From Hymenobacter arizonensis (GTDB lineage: Bacteria; Bacteroidota; Bacteroidia; Cytophagales; Hymenobacteraceae): a stretch of 64,000 nt of DNA. How positions within the stretch are numbered: the stretch's first letter is position 1; each line of letters begins with the position of its first letter. Location: assembly GCF_900115775.1 (NCBI RefSeq), contig NZ_FOXS01000003.1, forward strand, positions 434,001 through 498,000. Reading direction: 5' to 3'. Shown here one piece after another: positions 16,866-24,886 of the stretch. Under the pieces are notes generated by a model. It did no database searches, was not told the DNA's origin, and saw only the letters and a program-made list of their open reading frames with translations. Made by a program: the position numbers and the translations under genes.

Positions 16866-17601
16866 GTGGGGATGTAGTTAAAGAAGTCGCGAGCGTGTCT
16901 TCAAGCGTTTTATAGAAGGTAAAACTGTCGAAAGGCTGCTTGTCGACAATGAGGTAAGGCATGCCGGCCTGTTCGGCGCAGGCGCCGTCCAGCTCGGGGC
17001 GGTCGCCGATAAACAGGCAGTCGGCCGGCGCCAGGCCGAGGGCATCGGCAATGTAAAGCAAGCCGTGCGGAGCAGGCTTTAGGTGGTCAATTTCGGGGTC
17101 GGTGGAGCTGACGATGATGTCGGCGGCCAAGCCCATCGCCGCCATCTTATCGTGGGCTTTATAGTCGGAGTAGATACCAATTTTTATGCCTTTTTGCCGT
17201 AAAGTGGCAAAAAAAGCGTGGGTGCCAGGGTACGTGCAGCCCCGCAGATATTGGTTGGGGTACTGAAACATCCAGTGTTCTACCACCCTTTTGATTTTGT
17301 CGACGGGGGTGCGGCCGTTGTTAGATGCCCAGGCATATTGTGCATTTTCGATGTCGGGCCCGGCTGCGCCGTGGCGCTTTTCCCGCTCGGCGCGGAAGCG
17401 CTGCAAAATCAGCATCTCGTCCAGTCGCCAGGGCCGCAGCGCGTAGTAGCCCAGCAGGGAAACCAGCATTTTGCTGCGCAGCTTGGACTGCGTATACAAT
17501 GTGCCGTCTACATCAAAAATAACAGCTTTCACCTCGGGCCATCGAACCGCCGATGCTGCCGAAATAGTGAATTCCGCTTCTTTGTGGGGGTGTAGACTCA
17601 T
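16858..17601 (-). CDS. HAD-family hydrolase, likely phosphatase
   Basis: A 247-residue HAD phosphatase. Motif I is VIFDVDGTLYTQ, motif II lies in KIGIYSDYKAHD, motif III is the Lys in HLKPAPHG, and motif IV is FIGDRPELDG. An insert after motif I (about 40-120) is a helical cap. Overlap with the UbiA gene suggests that it dephosphorylates the product of that enzyme, the job done by a PAP2-type phosphatase in mycobacteria. This role is inferred only from context. Confidence 0.8.
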   Translation of the reverse strand: MSLHPHKEAEFTISAASAVRWPEVKAVIFDVDGTLYTQSKLRSKMLVSLLGYYALRPWRLDEMLILQRFRAEREKRHGAAGPDIENAQYAWASNNGRTPVDKIKRVVEHWMFQYPNQYLRGCTYPGTHAFFATLRQKGIKIGIYSDYKAHDKMAAMGLAADIIVSSTDPEIDHLKPAPHGLLYIADALGLAPADCLFIGDRPELDGACAEQAGMPYLIVDKQPFDSFTFYKTLEDTLATSLTTSPHE

Positions 17602-18150
17602 AAAAATATTGTGTTTTCGAATAGGGCGATAACCGGTGATTTATACTGCTTTGATACGGTTTGGTTATGGATTATTTGAATACTTGCCCCGCTATAAATT
17701 GTATAATGTATTTATTTACTTTAAATCAAAGTTGGTGTTTCGCGAAATTACTTCTTTATCTTTAATGAATACTTGCAGAAAACGGCTCATAATTAGGAGC
17801 ATAGTCCTGCTAAATGGAGGTAGAGTACCTCACTTCTAGACCCACCCATTAGTAATTAAAAAAGCAGAACGGATGCTTCACTTTTGCTCAACACAGGCCA
17901 GTTTATAGTACTAATGGTTACTTCTAGCCTGTTGCCTACAGCATGCATGCCTGCAAGGAAAGGGCAGCGCTCCCATACGCAGCAGTTGGGGCTGGGTTAC
18001 CGGTTGGCACGCTGCGGTTTTCATAATCCTCAGCTACTCTTGCTGCCTGTCTCTCCCATCAGCTCATAGACTTTCCCGTAGCCGAATGCTACAATCTGGC
18101 CATCTGTATCGACGTTCTTTTGCCCCTTCTTGACAAAGACAAGCCCTGAA
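17602..18150. other. AT-rich gap inside the polysaccharide locus
   Basis: 549 bp with low GC and no supported gene, separating the GT2 gene at 18151 from the HAD gene. It probably contains a separate promoter for the HAD-UbiA group. Just after the GT2 stop, minus-strand codons at about 18045-18150 read KKGQKNVDTDGQIVAFGYGK, which looks protein-like but has no start and no recognised family; it may be the remnant of a gene. Confidence 0.5.
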
Positions 18151-19314
18151 CTAGGCCACTGGGGCCCGCTGGGCTTTGTCCCAGGCCGCGGGCTGGGAGT
18201 TGCGGAAAAACCGCGCCGCGCCTTGGAAAACGGCCACATTCATCATAGTGAAGTAGAGCGGAACCAGCAGTGGGCCAGCGGCTTTGCCCCGGCTGGCCTG
18301 GTACCAGCCCAGCGCCGCCGCGCCATAAAATAGCCCTTGCAGCACCAGCAGCACGGTGTAGATGCCGCCGTGGCTCACGGCCAGCGCGGCATTGAGCGGC
18401 AGCAGCAGCAGCAGCAAAGCCGGGGTGATGCTCCAGCGCAATACCCGGTGTGAGAAGTACAGGAAAGCAACCACCGGCTGCCGCAGCGGATTAAGCAGCG
18501 GCAGCAGCCGCGCCATCGACTGCCAGCCACCGGCGCAGATGCGCACCTTGCGCTTCATCTCCTCCTTCAGCGAGAAGGACGGCGGCTCCATGGCATAGGC
18601 CTGGGGCTCGTAAATCACGCGGTAGCCATCGTCCACGATGCGCATAGACTGCACGAAGTCGTCCAGAATAGTGTCAGCCTCCAGGGGCTTAAACAGGTCG
18701 GTGCGGAAGGAAACCAGCTCGCCGGCCGCGCCCATGAGGCTGTAGATGTCGGAATCGCACTGCTTCAGAAAGGACTCGTATTTCCAGTACAGGCCCTCGC
18801 CGGCGCCGGAGGTGCTGCCGTCGCGCAGCACCCGCTTCTCACCTGACACGGCGCCCACGCGCGGGTCGGCGTAGTGGCGCACCAGCTGGCGGGCCGCTTC
18901 GGGGTTGAGCAGGGTGTTGCAGTCGGTGAAAATAACGTAGGGCGTCTTCACGTAGCGAATGGCGCGGTTTTCTGCCATCGATTTGCCGGCCCGCTCGGGG
19001 CTGTGCAGGTGCTGTACCTCGGGGTACTTGGCCAGCACCGCACCGGAGTGGTCGTTCGAGCCGTCGGTAATGAACATCAGGTGCAGCTTCTCGGCCGGGT
19101 AGTCCAGGGCCAGGCAGTTGCGCACCTTCTCGTCCAGAATATCGGCTTCGTTGTAGGCGGGCACCACCAGCGTCACTTCGGGCTCGAAGCCACCGGCGGC
19201 CACGGCTTTCTTAGTGCCCCGCGCCAGCTTGGCCCACACCCACACCACCAGGGCATAGCCCACATAAGTAAACAAAACGACGGTCAGCGACAGCCAAAAG
19301 AGAAAAACAAGCAT
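18151..19314 (-). CDS. Membrane GT2 glycosyltransferase
   Basis: A 387-residue processive-type GT2. One N-terminal membrane helix (LVFLFWLSLTVVLFTYVGYALVV) is followed by the GT-A domain, with VTLVVPAYNEAD, FITDGSNDHSG (first Asp motif), FTDCNTL (DxD-like) and EKRVL. RKVRICAGGW occupies the place of the QxxRW region, and several C-terminal membrane helices follow. It resembles poly-GlcNAc and cellulose-synthase-like enzymes. It is the last gene of the tight block that begins at 30800. Confidence 0.8.
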   Translation of the reverse strand: MLVFLFWLSLTVVLFTYVGYALVVWVWAKLARGTKKAVAAGGFEPEVTLVVPAYNEADILDEKVRNCLALDYPAEKLHLMFITDGSNDHSGAVLAKYPEVQHLHSPERAGKSMAENRAIRYVKTPYVIFTDCNTLLNPEAARQLVRHYADPRVGAVSGEKRVLRDGSTSGAGEGLYWKYESFLKQCDSDIYSLMGAAGELVSFRTDLFKPLEADTILDDFVQSMRIVDDGYRVIYEPQAYAMEPPSFSLKEEMKRKVRICAGGWQSMARLLPLLNPLRQPVVAFLYFSHRVLRWSITPALLLLLLPLNAALAVSHGGIYTVLLVLQGLFYGAAALGWYQASRGKAAGPLLVPLYFTMMNVAVFQGAARFFRNSQPAAWDKAQRAPVA

Positions 19315-19326
19315 CTGAGGTAAAAT

Positions 19327-19971
19327 CTAAACAGAGGGTTGGGCGACGGAGTGCTTTTGCGGGCGCTCCCACATCTGGGCCTCTGCGTTGTATTGTTTGA
19401 GAATGCGGGCGGGATTGCCGCCCACCACCGAATACGGCGGTACGTCTTTGGTAACCACGCTGCCGCCGGCCACCACCGAGTGCTTGCCAATGCGTACGCC
19501 CGCCGTAATCACGGCATTGGCTCCAATCCAGGCCTCGTCTTCCACCACTATCTCGGCTGTGGTGCAGAGCTGGTCTTTGATGGGCATGGTCAGGTCGTCG
19601 TAGCCGTGGTTCAGGCCCGAGAACACCACGTTCTGAGCAATAATGACATCATTGCCAATGCGCAGCGGACCAATTAGGACGTTGGCAATGCCCACGAACG
19701 TGCGGGCGCCAATGTGCACTGCGCCCATGCCGTTGTTCACCGTTGCGTAATCTTCAATCACCGAGTCGGGGCCTAGGGAAAAGGCGTTGAACGGCACCAC
19801 GTCCATGCGGGTTCGCCAGCGCACCAGCGAGCGGCGGCCGTATTGGTGCTTGAATGGGTTGACGAACCACCGCACCCACAGGCGCGGCCGGGCCTCGCGG
19901 GGCACCAGCAGCAGCCACAGCACCAGCTCTTTCAGCCGGGGATTGTTCTTTATTTTTTCGGCAACGGACAT
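19327..19971 (-). CDS. Hexapeptide-repeat acyltransferase
   Basis: A 214-residue left-handed beta-helix protein. Hexapeptide repeats run from about residue 70 to 190, and SGLNHGYDDL carries the probable catalytic His of O-acetyltransferases of this class. The C-terminal block VVAGGSVVTKDVPPYSVVGGNPA is the classic end of NodL/LacA/WcaF-like proteins. It would acetylate a sugar of the polymer using acetyl-CoA. It lies 12 bp from the GT2 gene. Confidence 0.85.
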   Translation of the reverse strand: MSVAEKIKNNPRLKELVLWLLLVPREARPRLWVRWFVNPFKHQYGRRSLVRWRTRMDVVPFNAFSLGPDSVIEDYATVNNGMGAVHIGARTFVGIANVLIGPLRIGNDVIIAQNVVFSGLNHGYDDLTMPIKDQLCTTAEIVVEDEAWIGANAVITAGVRIGKHSVVAGGSVVTKDVPPYSVVGGNPARILKQYNAEAQMWERPQKHSVAQPSV

Positions 19972-20031
19972 GACGGTAGGGAGTGAGTGGGCGCGACCAG
20001 CAATAATCCCGCCGAACGCAGATACGGCCAG

Positions 20032-21264
20032 CTAGCGGGCCTTGGGTACGGAGCTGGCCTCCACCACTTCCTCGTACACGCGGCGCACTTGCCGGGCGGT
20101 TTCGCGCCACGAAAAATGCTGCACCCGCTGCAGGCCCCGGGCCACCAGGGCGGCACGCTCGGTGGGGTCGTTCTGCAAGCGCAGAATCGCGTCGGCAATG
20201 GTTTCGGGTTTGAAAGGGTCGACCAGCAGAGCAGCATCGCCGGCCACTTCGGGCATCGACGACGTGTTGCTGGTGATAACCGGCGTGCCGCAGGCCATGG
20301 CCTCCAGAATGGGAATGCCGAAGCTCTCGCGCAGCGACGGATAGAGGAATACCTCAGCCAGATTATAAATCAGAGGCAGCTCCTGGTTGGGCACGTAGCC
20401 GCACAACTGAATGTGGGCCCGTAGCTCGGGCGCATCCAACTCCCGGAGCAGGGCCGCTAGCGCCGTTTCGGCGTAGTCGAGCATCACCAGCTGAAACGAG
20501 AGCTGGCCTTGTTTCTTAAGCAGCGCCAGCGCCTGCAGCACGCCGCGAAGGTTTTTCTTGGGGTCGGTGTTGGCCAGGAAGAAGATAAACCGGTCGGGCA
20601 GGGCGTAGCGGGCCTTGGCCGCCGCTAGCGCCGCTTGGTCGGTGATGGGCCGAAACTGCTCGCCGGCGCTGTTGTACACCACCTGCACCTGGCCATCGGG
20701 GCCCGGCAGGCGCTGCACTATGCGGGCCTGTTCAAACGCCGACACCGTGAGCACTCGCTCGCAGAGGGGCATCACGCGCGGCACGTTCCAGCGCCGGTAC
20801 AGGTTGCCGATGCGCTGGTACCAGCTGCCACGCCGCAAGTCCAAGGGCTCCAGGTAAATAATGTCGTGCAGGGTGAGCACCAGCGGCACGCCGGCCCGTA
20901 GGGGCGCCGTGTTACTGGTGCAGTGCAGCAGGTGCACGCCCGCTTCGCGGGCTGCGCGCGGCAGCAGCACCTGCTCCCAGTAGGGGTAGGGGCCACCGGG
21001 CACCTCCACAATGTGGAAGTTAGGCGTGGCTTTCAGCACGGCGTGGTCCTCGTCGGGCTTCACGAAGATGAAGTACTCGTTGTGCTGGTCGAGCTGCTGA
21101 AGGTTCCGAATCAGCTCCAGGGCCACGATGTCCATGCCGTGCTTGTGGGGCCGGAAAAGCCGCTGGGCCTCAATGCCAATTCGCAATGGGCGCCGAGTGG
21201 GGGCCACCTGGCCGGGCACAGCCGGTGCTAAATCTGCAGGTGGTGGGGGCAAGGGCGTAGCCAT
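20032..21264 (-). CDS. GT4-family glycosyltransferase
   Basis: A 410-residue GT-B enzyme. The C-terminal half has FIFFLANTDPKKNLRGVL, the nucleotide-sugar contact region, and ESFGIPILEAMACGTPVI, the E-x7-E motif of the glycosyltransferase 1 domain. The N-terminal half (GMDIVALELIRNLQQLD) is the acceptor domain. The first ~25 residues are Pro/Ala-rich and probably disordered. It is one of two GT-B enzymes in the operon and likely adds one sugar to the lipid-linked unit in the cytoplasm. Confidence 0.85.
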   Translation of the reverse strand: MATPLPPPPADLAPAVPGQVAPTRRPLRIGIEAQRLFRPHKHGMDIVALELIRNLQQLDQHNEYFIFVKPDEDHAVLKATPNFHIVEVPGGPYPYWEQVLLPRAAREAGVHLLHCTSNTAPLRAGVPLVLTLHDIIYLEPLDLRRGSWYQRIGNLYRRWNVPRVMPLCERVLTVSAFEQARIVQRLPGPDGQVQVVYNSAGEQFRPITDQAALAAAKARYALPDRFIFFLANTDPKKNLRGVLQALALLKKQGQLSFQLVMLDYAETALAALLRELDAPELRAHIQLCGYVPNQELPLIYNLAEVFLYPSLRESFGIPILEAMACGTPVITSNTSSMPEVAGDAALLVDPFKPETIADAILRLQNDPTERAALVARGLQRVQHFSWRETARQVRRVYEEVVEASSVPKAR

Positions 21265-21289
21265 GGGGTATGGTAACTAATGGTAGTAC

Positions 21290-22489
21290 TTAGGCGTGGG
21301 CCGGCTGGAACTGTTCCAGGGTAGCATACAGCGCCTTGGCGCTGGCCTCCCAGGTGTGGCTTCTGGCAAAGGCAATGCCTTCGGCTGCCGTGCTGGGGCC
21401 TCCTTCGGTGATTGCGCGGTCCAGCATGTGCAGCCAGTCCTCGGGGGTGTGGGCTAGGTACACGTGGTCGGCAAACATCTCCATGGTGCCGGTGGCCGTG
21501 GCCACCACGGGCTTGCCCATGGCCAGGTACTCGTCTATCTTAAGCGGGTAATTGCCAACCGTGGCCTCGTTCACCATCTGGGGGTTAATGCAAACATCGG
21601 CGTGTTGGAGGTAGGCCGACAGCTGGGTCGGGGCCTTATTGCCCAGGAAGAACACATTGGGCAGGTCGTGGAGCTCGCTGCGCCGGAACACGTCATCTTC
21701 TGGGCCTATCAGCACCAGGCTCCAGTCCGGGCGCTTCTTTACAATGTCCACTAGCAAGTCAATGTCCAGCCGGATGGTGGTCAGGAAGCCCGTGTACACG
21801 ATGCGGGGATGTGGCACCCGGGCCATGTCGGCGGGTTCTTCGTAGTCGGCGTCAGCCTGGTACATTTCCAGCGCGCAGCCCTGGCCAATGTTGAAGCTGT
21901 TCGGGTTGTGCTTCAGCGCATATTCGCCCAGGTAGGCCGAGTTGACGGCCACCACATCGGCTTGCTGCAGCAGCTGAGCTTCCACCCACGGGCCGTGCCG
22001 CTGGAAGTAGGGCACCGCAATGGTGTAGTCGCGCAGGTAGTAGATGGACAGGCGCGGAGCCAGCAGCTTCTTCAGTTCCAGGCCCTGGAAAATGATGCCG
22101 TCCTGCAACAGATAATAGGAATCGAAACCCACCGCTTTGGCTGCCTCGGCAATGCTGGCCGCGAGCTTCTTGCTGTTCCAGCGGTTCAAGCTTTCAAACG
22201 CAGACCGCACCGGCAGCCAGTTGATAGACGCCCCGAGGACCTTGGGCGTGAGCACCCACAGGTTGGCCTCGGCTTGCACCACGGCATCCGTTTCGCCCTT
22301 CAGCACGCCCAGGTGCCTTTTCACTTCGGGCTGGCTGAAGCCCGAGAGCACCGTGTTCATGTCCAGGGGCATGTTCACGTAGAGCACCCGGTTGTTCTTC
22401 GCAAATTCCTTGGCCAGGTTTTTAGCGCTGGTTGCAATGCCAATGTTCCAGTTTTGCTGGCACAGCATGACGATGTTTTGATTTTTCAT
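21290..22489 (-). CDS. GT-B glycosyltransferase
   Basis: A 399-residue GT4-like enzyme. ATG 22489 (MKNQNIVMLCQQNW) is chosen over an upstream ATG because it gives the typical first beta strand. The C-terminal half includes RIVYTGFLTTIRLDIDLL, a donor-site segment LVLIGPEDD, and LKIDEYLAMGKPVVATATGTMEMF. There is an Asp-Glu pair where many GT4 enzymes have E-x7-E. It fits within the run of glycosyltransferases and ends 25 bp before the next gene. Confidence 0.8.
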   Translation of the reverse strand: MKNQNIVMLCQQNWNIGIATSAKNLAKEFAKNNRVLYVNMPLDMNTVLSGFSQPEVKRHLGVLKGETDAVVQAEANLWVLTPKVLGASINWLPVRSAFESLNRWNSKKLAASIAEAAKAVGFDSYYLLQDGIIFQGLELKKLLAPRLSIYYLRDYTIAVPYFQRHGPWVEAQLLQQADVVAVNSAYLGEYALKHNPNSFNIGQGCALEMYQADADYEEPADMARVPHPRIVYTGFLTTIRLDIDLLVDIVKKRPDWSLVLIGPEDDVFRRSELHDLPNVFFLGNKAPTQLSAYLQHADVCINPQMVNEATVGNYPLKIDEYLAMGKPVVATATGTMEMFADHVYLAHTPEDWLHMLDRAITEGGPSTAAEGIAFARSHTWEASAKALYATLEQFQPAHA

Positions 22490-22512
22490 AGCAGAGCGTG
22501 CGGGCCGCCGCA

Positions 22513-22599
22513 TTACTTTTTAGGAGTGGCCTGAAGGCCCTTGCGCCAGCCAATGTATAGGCTGATAAGGGCGGGGATGAAGATGATTTCCCAAGGCAT
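22513..22599 (-). CDS. Small predicted membrane peptide (28 codons)
   Basis: ATG 22599 to TAA 22513 encodes 28 residues: MPWEIIFIPALISLYIGW as one short hydrophobic helix, then a basic tail with RKG and PKK. It fits exactly between the GT2 gene ending at 22615 and the GT-B gene starting at 22489, leaving 15 and 23 bp gaps, as expected for a real operon member. No family is recognised. It might modulate a membrane glycosyltransferase or copolymerase; this is only a guess. Confidence 0.5.
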   Translation of the reverse strand: MPWEIIFIPALISLYIGWRKGLQATPKK

Positions 22600-22614
22600 A
22601 GCGGTGGGGTTGGG

Positions 22615-23817
22615 TTAACGGTGGGAGGAGCTTCGGGTGGCCGTTGCCGTGTGCGGAGTGGCCATGAAGGAGGTTTTGGCTTTTCTGATTTGCAGCATGG
22701 CCAGCAGCATGGCGCCCAGCGCCACCGGCAAGTGCAGCACGGCCCGCCCTACCTGGCGGGTGTAGAGGCGCGCCGGCAGGGCCAGCAGCAGCGCCGCGGC
22801 TGTGCCCGCCAGCAGCGCCAGCCAAAACACCGGCGAGGGGCCCACCGGCCACAGCAATGACAACACCACCAGGAGCCCCAGCAAGCCCAGCAGCAGAATG
22901 CGGGGCAACAGCATTGACTGCAGTATCTTATCCACGAAGTCCCAGTTGCCTTTGCCCAACTGGCGTACGCCCTCGCCCAGGTACTTGATGAAGAATTCCT
23001 TCTGAGTAGCCAGCCAGCGGGTGCGTTGGTTGGCGAATACTTTGGAGTTGGGAATCTTCTCGTCGTACACGTAGGCTTCGGGCAGGTAAGCTATTTTAAC
23101 CTTGTCTTTCAGGGCTCTGAAGTCCAACTCCTTGTCTTCGCCCGGCGTGTCGCCAATGTCCTGCAGCAGCTGATGAATGTAGTCGTATTCGAACGCCATG
23201 CCCGACCCGATGAGGGCCGACGACAAGCCCAGGCTGGCGTGGCCCTGCCGGAAAATGTGGTTGTTGATTTCCTCGTTGCAGGCGTCGAGCACAGCAAACG
23301 GTGAGTCCAGATTTTTGGCCGTGCGGTGGCCCTGCACCACCCGGTAGCCCGCCGCGAAGGCGTTGTTTATCTGGGTCAGAAAGCCGGGGGCCATTTCATT
23401 GTCCACGTCCAGAATCACGGCCACGTCATAGGCCTGCGCGGGTAGCTCGTTCAGAGCCGCGAGCAAGGCCTTGCCCTTGGTGCTTTTGGCAAAGCCCACT
23501 TCCACCACGCCGGCACCCTGCTGACGCAGCGCCTGCACAGTCACGGGCAGGAGGCCGTCGGCAATGACGTGCACATCGGCCTGACCAGCGTATTGGTGCG
23601 CCACGGCCACGGGGGCCGTTTCCGTAATCACGGCATCGGCGCGGTAGGCGGGCATAAGCACGCACATGCGGCGCAGCACACCTGCCGGCGCCGGCGGCAA
23701 AACCGGAATGGCCCGATGCCCAGCCACCGAAAAAAACAGCAGATACACTACATTGAACAGCAGGTAAGCGCCCAGCAGGTATAAAATCAGGGTCGGTAAA
23801 ATGACCAACATATTCAA
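22615..23817 (-). CDS. Membrane GT2 glycosyltransferase
   Basis: A 400-residue GT2 with an N-terminal membrane anchor (LVILPTLILYLLGAYLLFNVVYLLFF). The GT-A core has VLMPAYRADAVI, VAVILDVDNEM (DxD-like) and an acceptor-side GEDKELDFRA. QRTRW (NQRTRWLATQ) matches the QxxRW motif of processive enzymes. C-terminal hydrophobic helices cover about 295-385. It may polymerise or add a beta-linked sugar at the membrane. Confidence 0.8.
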   Translation of the reverse strand: MNMLVILPTLILYLLGAYLLFNVVYLLFFSVAGHRAIPVLPPAPAGVLRRMCVLMPAYRADAVITETAPVAVAHQYAGQADVHVIADGLLPVTVQALRQQGAGVVEVGFAKSTKGKALLAALNELPAQAYDVAVILDVDNEMAPGFLTQINNAFAAGYRVVQGHRTAKNLDSPFAVLDACNEEINNHIFRQGHASLGLSSALIGSGMAFEYDYIHQLLQDIGDTPGEDKELDFRALKDKVKIAYLPEAYVYDEKIPNSKVFANQRTRWLATQKEFFIKYLGEGVRQLGKGNWDFVDKILQSMLLPRILLLGLLGLLVVLSLLWPVGPSPVFWLALLAGTAAALLLALPARLYTRQVGRAVLHLPVALGAMLLAMLQIRKAKTSFMATPHTATATRSSSHR

Positions 23818-23899
23818 GGATAATGATTTGTGCTTATATCTGGCACAGTTGTACGCAGTCGTCTGCCCCGCAGTACGGAAAGTATGCCCTTCGGTTCTG

Positions 23900-24886
23900 T
23901 TATTCGATGGTAGAAGAACGGTGCTGAGCCGCGTGGGCCGAGCCTACACCGGCCGCCACGGGCCGGTTGGCTGCGGCCGGCGCCAGGAAAGTATTGTGGT
24001 GCACGTTGTGGCCTTGTAAGTGCCAGCCCAACCCGCGCCACAGGGCGCGCAAGTGCGCCCACTGGCCTCGCAAGGCCATAACCAAGCTGTTTTTGGGCAC
24101 CGATATCAGCAAGTAAAACAAGCAGCCGCTCCAGAAGCGCCAGCCCATGGAGTTGCGCCGGATGTATAGCAGGCGGTTGCGGTTCATGTAGTAGGTGCGC
24201 AGCACCGAGCCCTGGCCCACCGACACCGATTCTTTGTGGTAAATGGTGGCGCCGGCTTCGTAGTAGCTCTGGTAGCCCGCCCGCTTTATCATCTCGCACC
24301 AGTCCAGCTCCTCGTAGTAGAGGAAGTACAGCGCCGGCATGAGGCCGGCTTTGCGAATGACTTCGGTGGGTACCATCATGGCGGCCCCGTGAATGAGGGA
24401 GGTCACGTGCGAGGTATCGTGCTGGCCCTTGTCGGGTTCGAGGTAGCCTTTCACGTGGCCGCGGCCGGTCCAGGGGCTGATGCCGTCGCAGCCCGCGTAC
24501 TGAATAATGTTGTCGGTACCGTAGAAAATGATTTTCGGCGACGCCACGCCCACTTTGGGGTTGCGCTCAAACACCGAAACCAATGGCTCGAGCAGGTGGG
24601 GAACTACTTCGGTATCGTTGTTAATGAACAAGCAATAGTCGCCTTTGGCAGCCTGAATCCCGAGGTTGTTGCCACCGGCAAAGCCCAGGTTCTCGGTCGA
24701 GCGGATGAGCTGCACTTCCGGAAATTGCTCCTCAATGACGCCCGGGTCTTCGGTGGGCGAAGCATTGTCTATCACAATCACCTCGAAGTTGGGGTAGGTG
24801 AGCTGCCGCAACGAGGCCAACATAGCACAGGTAACCTGGGCCTGGTTGTAGTTAATGGAAATAATAGAAACCAGCGGCCTAAGCAT
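23900..24886 (-). CDS. GT2 glycosyltransferase (rhamnosyltransferase-like)
   Basis: A roughly 328-residue soluble-type GT2. VSIISINYNQAQVT starts the GT-A fold, VIVIDNASPTEDPG and FINNDTEV hold the Asp/DxD motifs, and YYEELDWCEMIKRAGY is the conserved ED-containing acceptor region typical of WbbL/rhamnosyltransferase relatives. ATG 24886 overlaps the polymerase stop codon by 8 bp; an in-frame ATG at 24895 is an alternative. It probably adds one sugar to the lipid-linked unit. Confidence 0.85.
   Translation of the reverse strand: MLRPLVSIISINYNQAQVTCAMLASLRQLTYPNFEVIVIDNASPTEDPGVIEEQFPEVQLIRSTENLGFAGGNNLGIQAAKGDYCLFINNDTEVVPHLLEPLVSVFERNPKVGVASPKIIFYGTDNIIQYAGCDGISPWTGRGHVKGYLEPDKGQHDTSHVTSLIHGAAMMVPTEVIRKAGLMPALYFLYYEELDWCEMIKRAGYQSYYEAGATIYHKESVSVGQGSVLRTYYMNRNRLLYIRRNSMGWRFWSGCLFYLLISVPKNSLVMALRGQWAHLRALWRGLGWHLQGHNVHHNTFLAPAAANRPVAAGVGSAHAAQHRSSTIE

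Noticed and set aside
17636..17839. 67-codon plus-strand frame in the AT-rich gap
   Set aside because: AT-rich chance frame on the opposite strand to the operon, with no motif or neighbour support.
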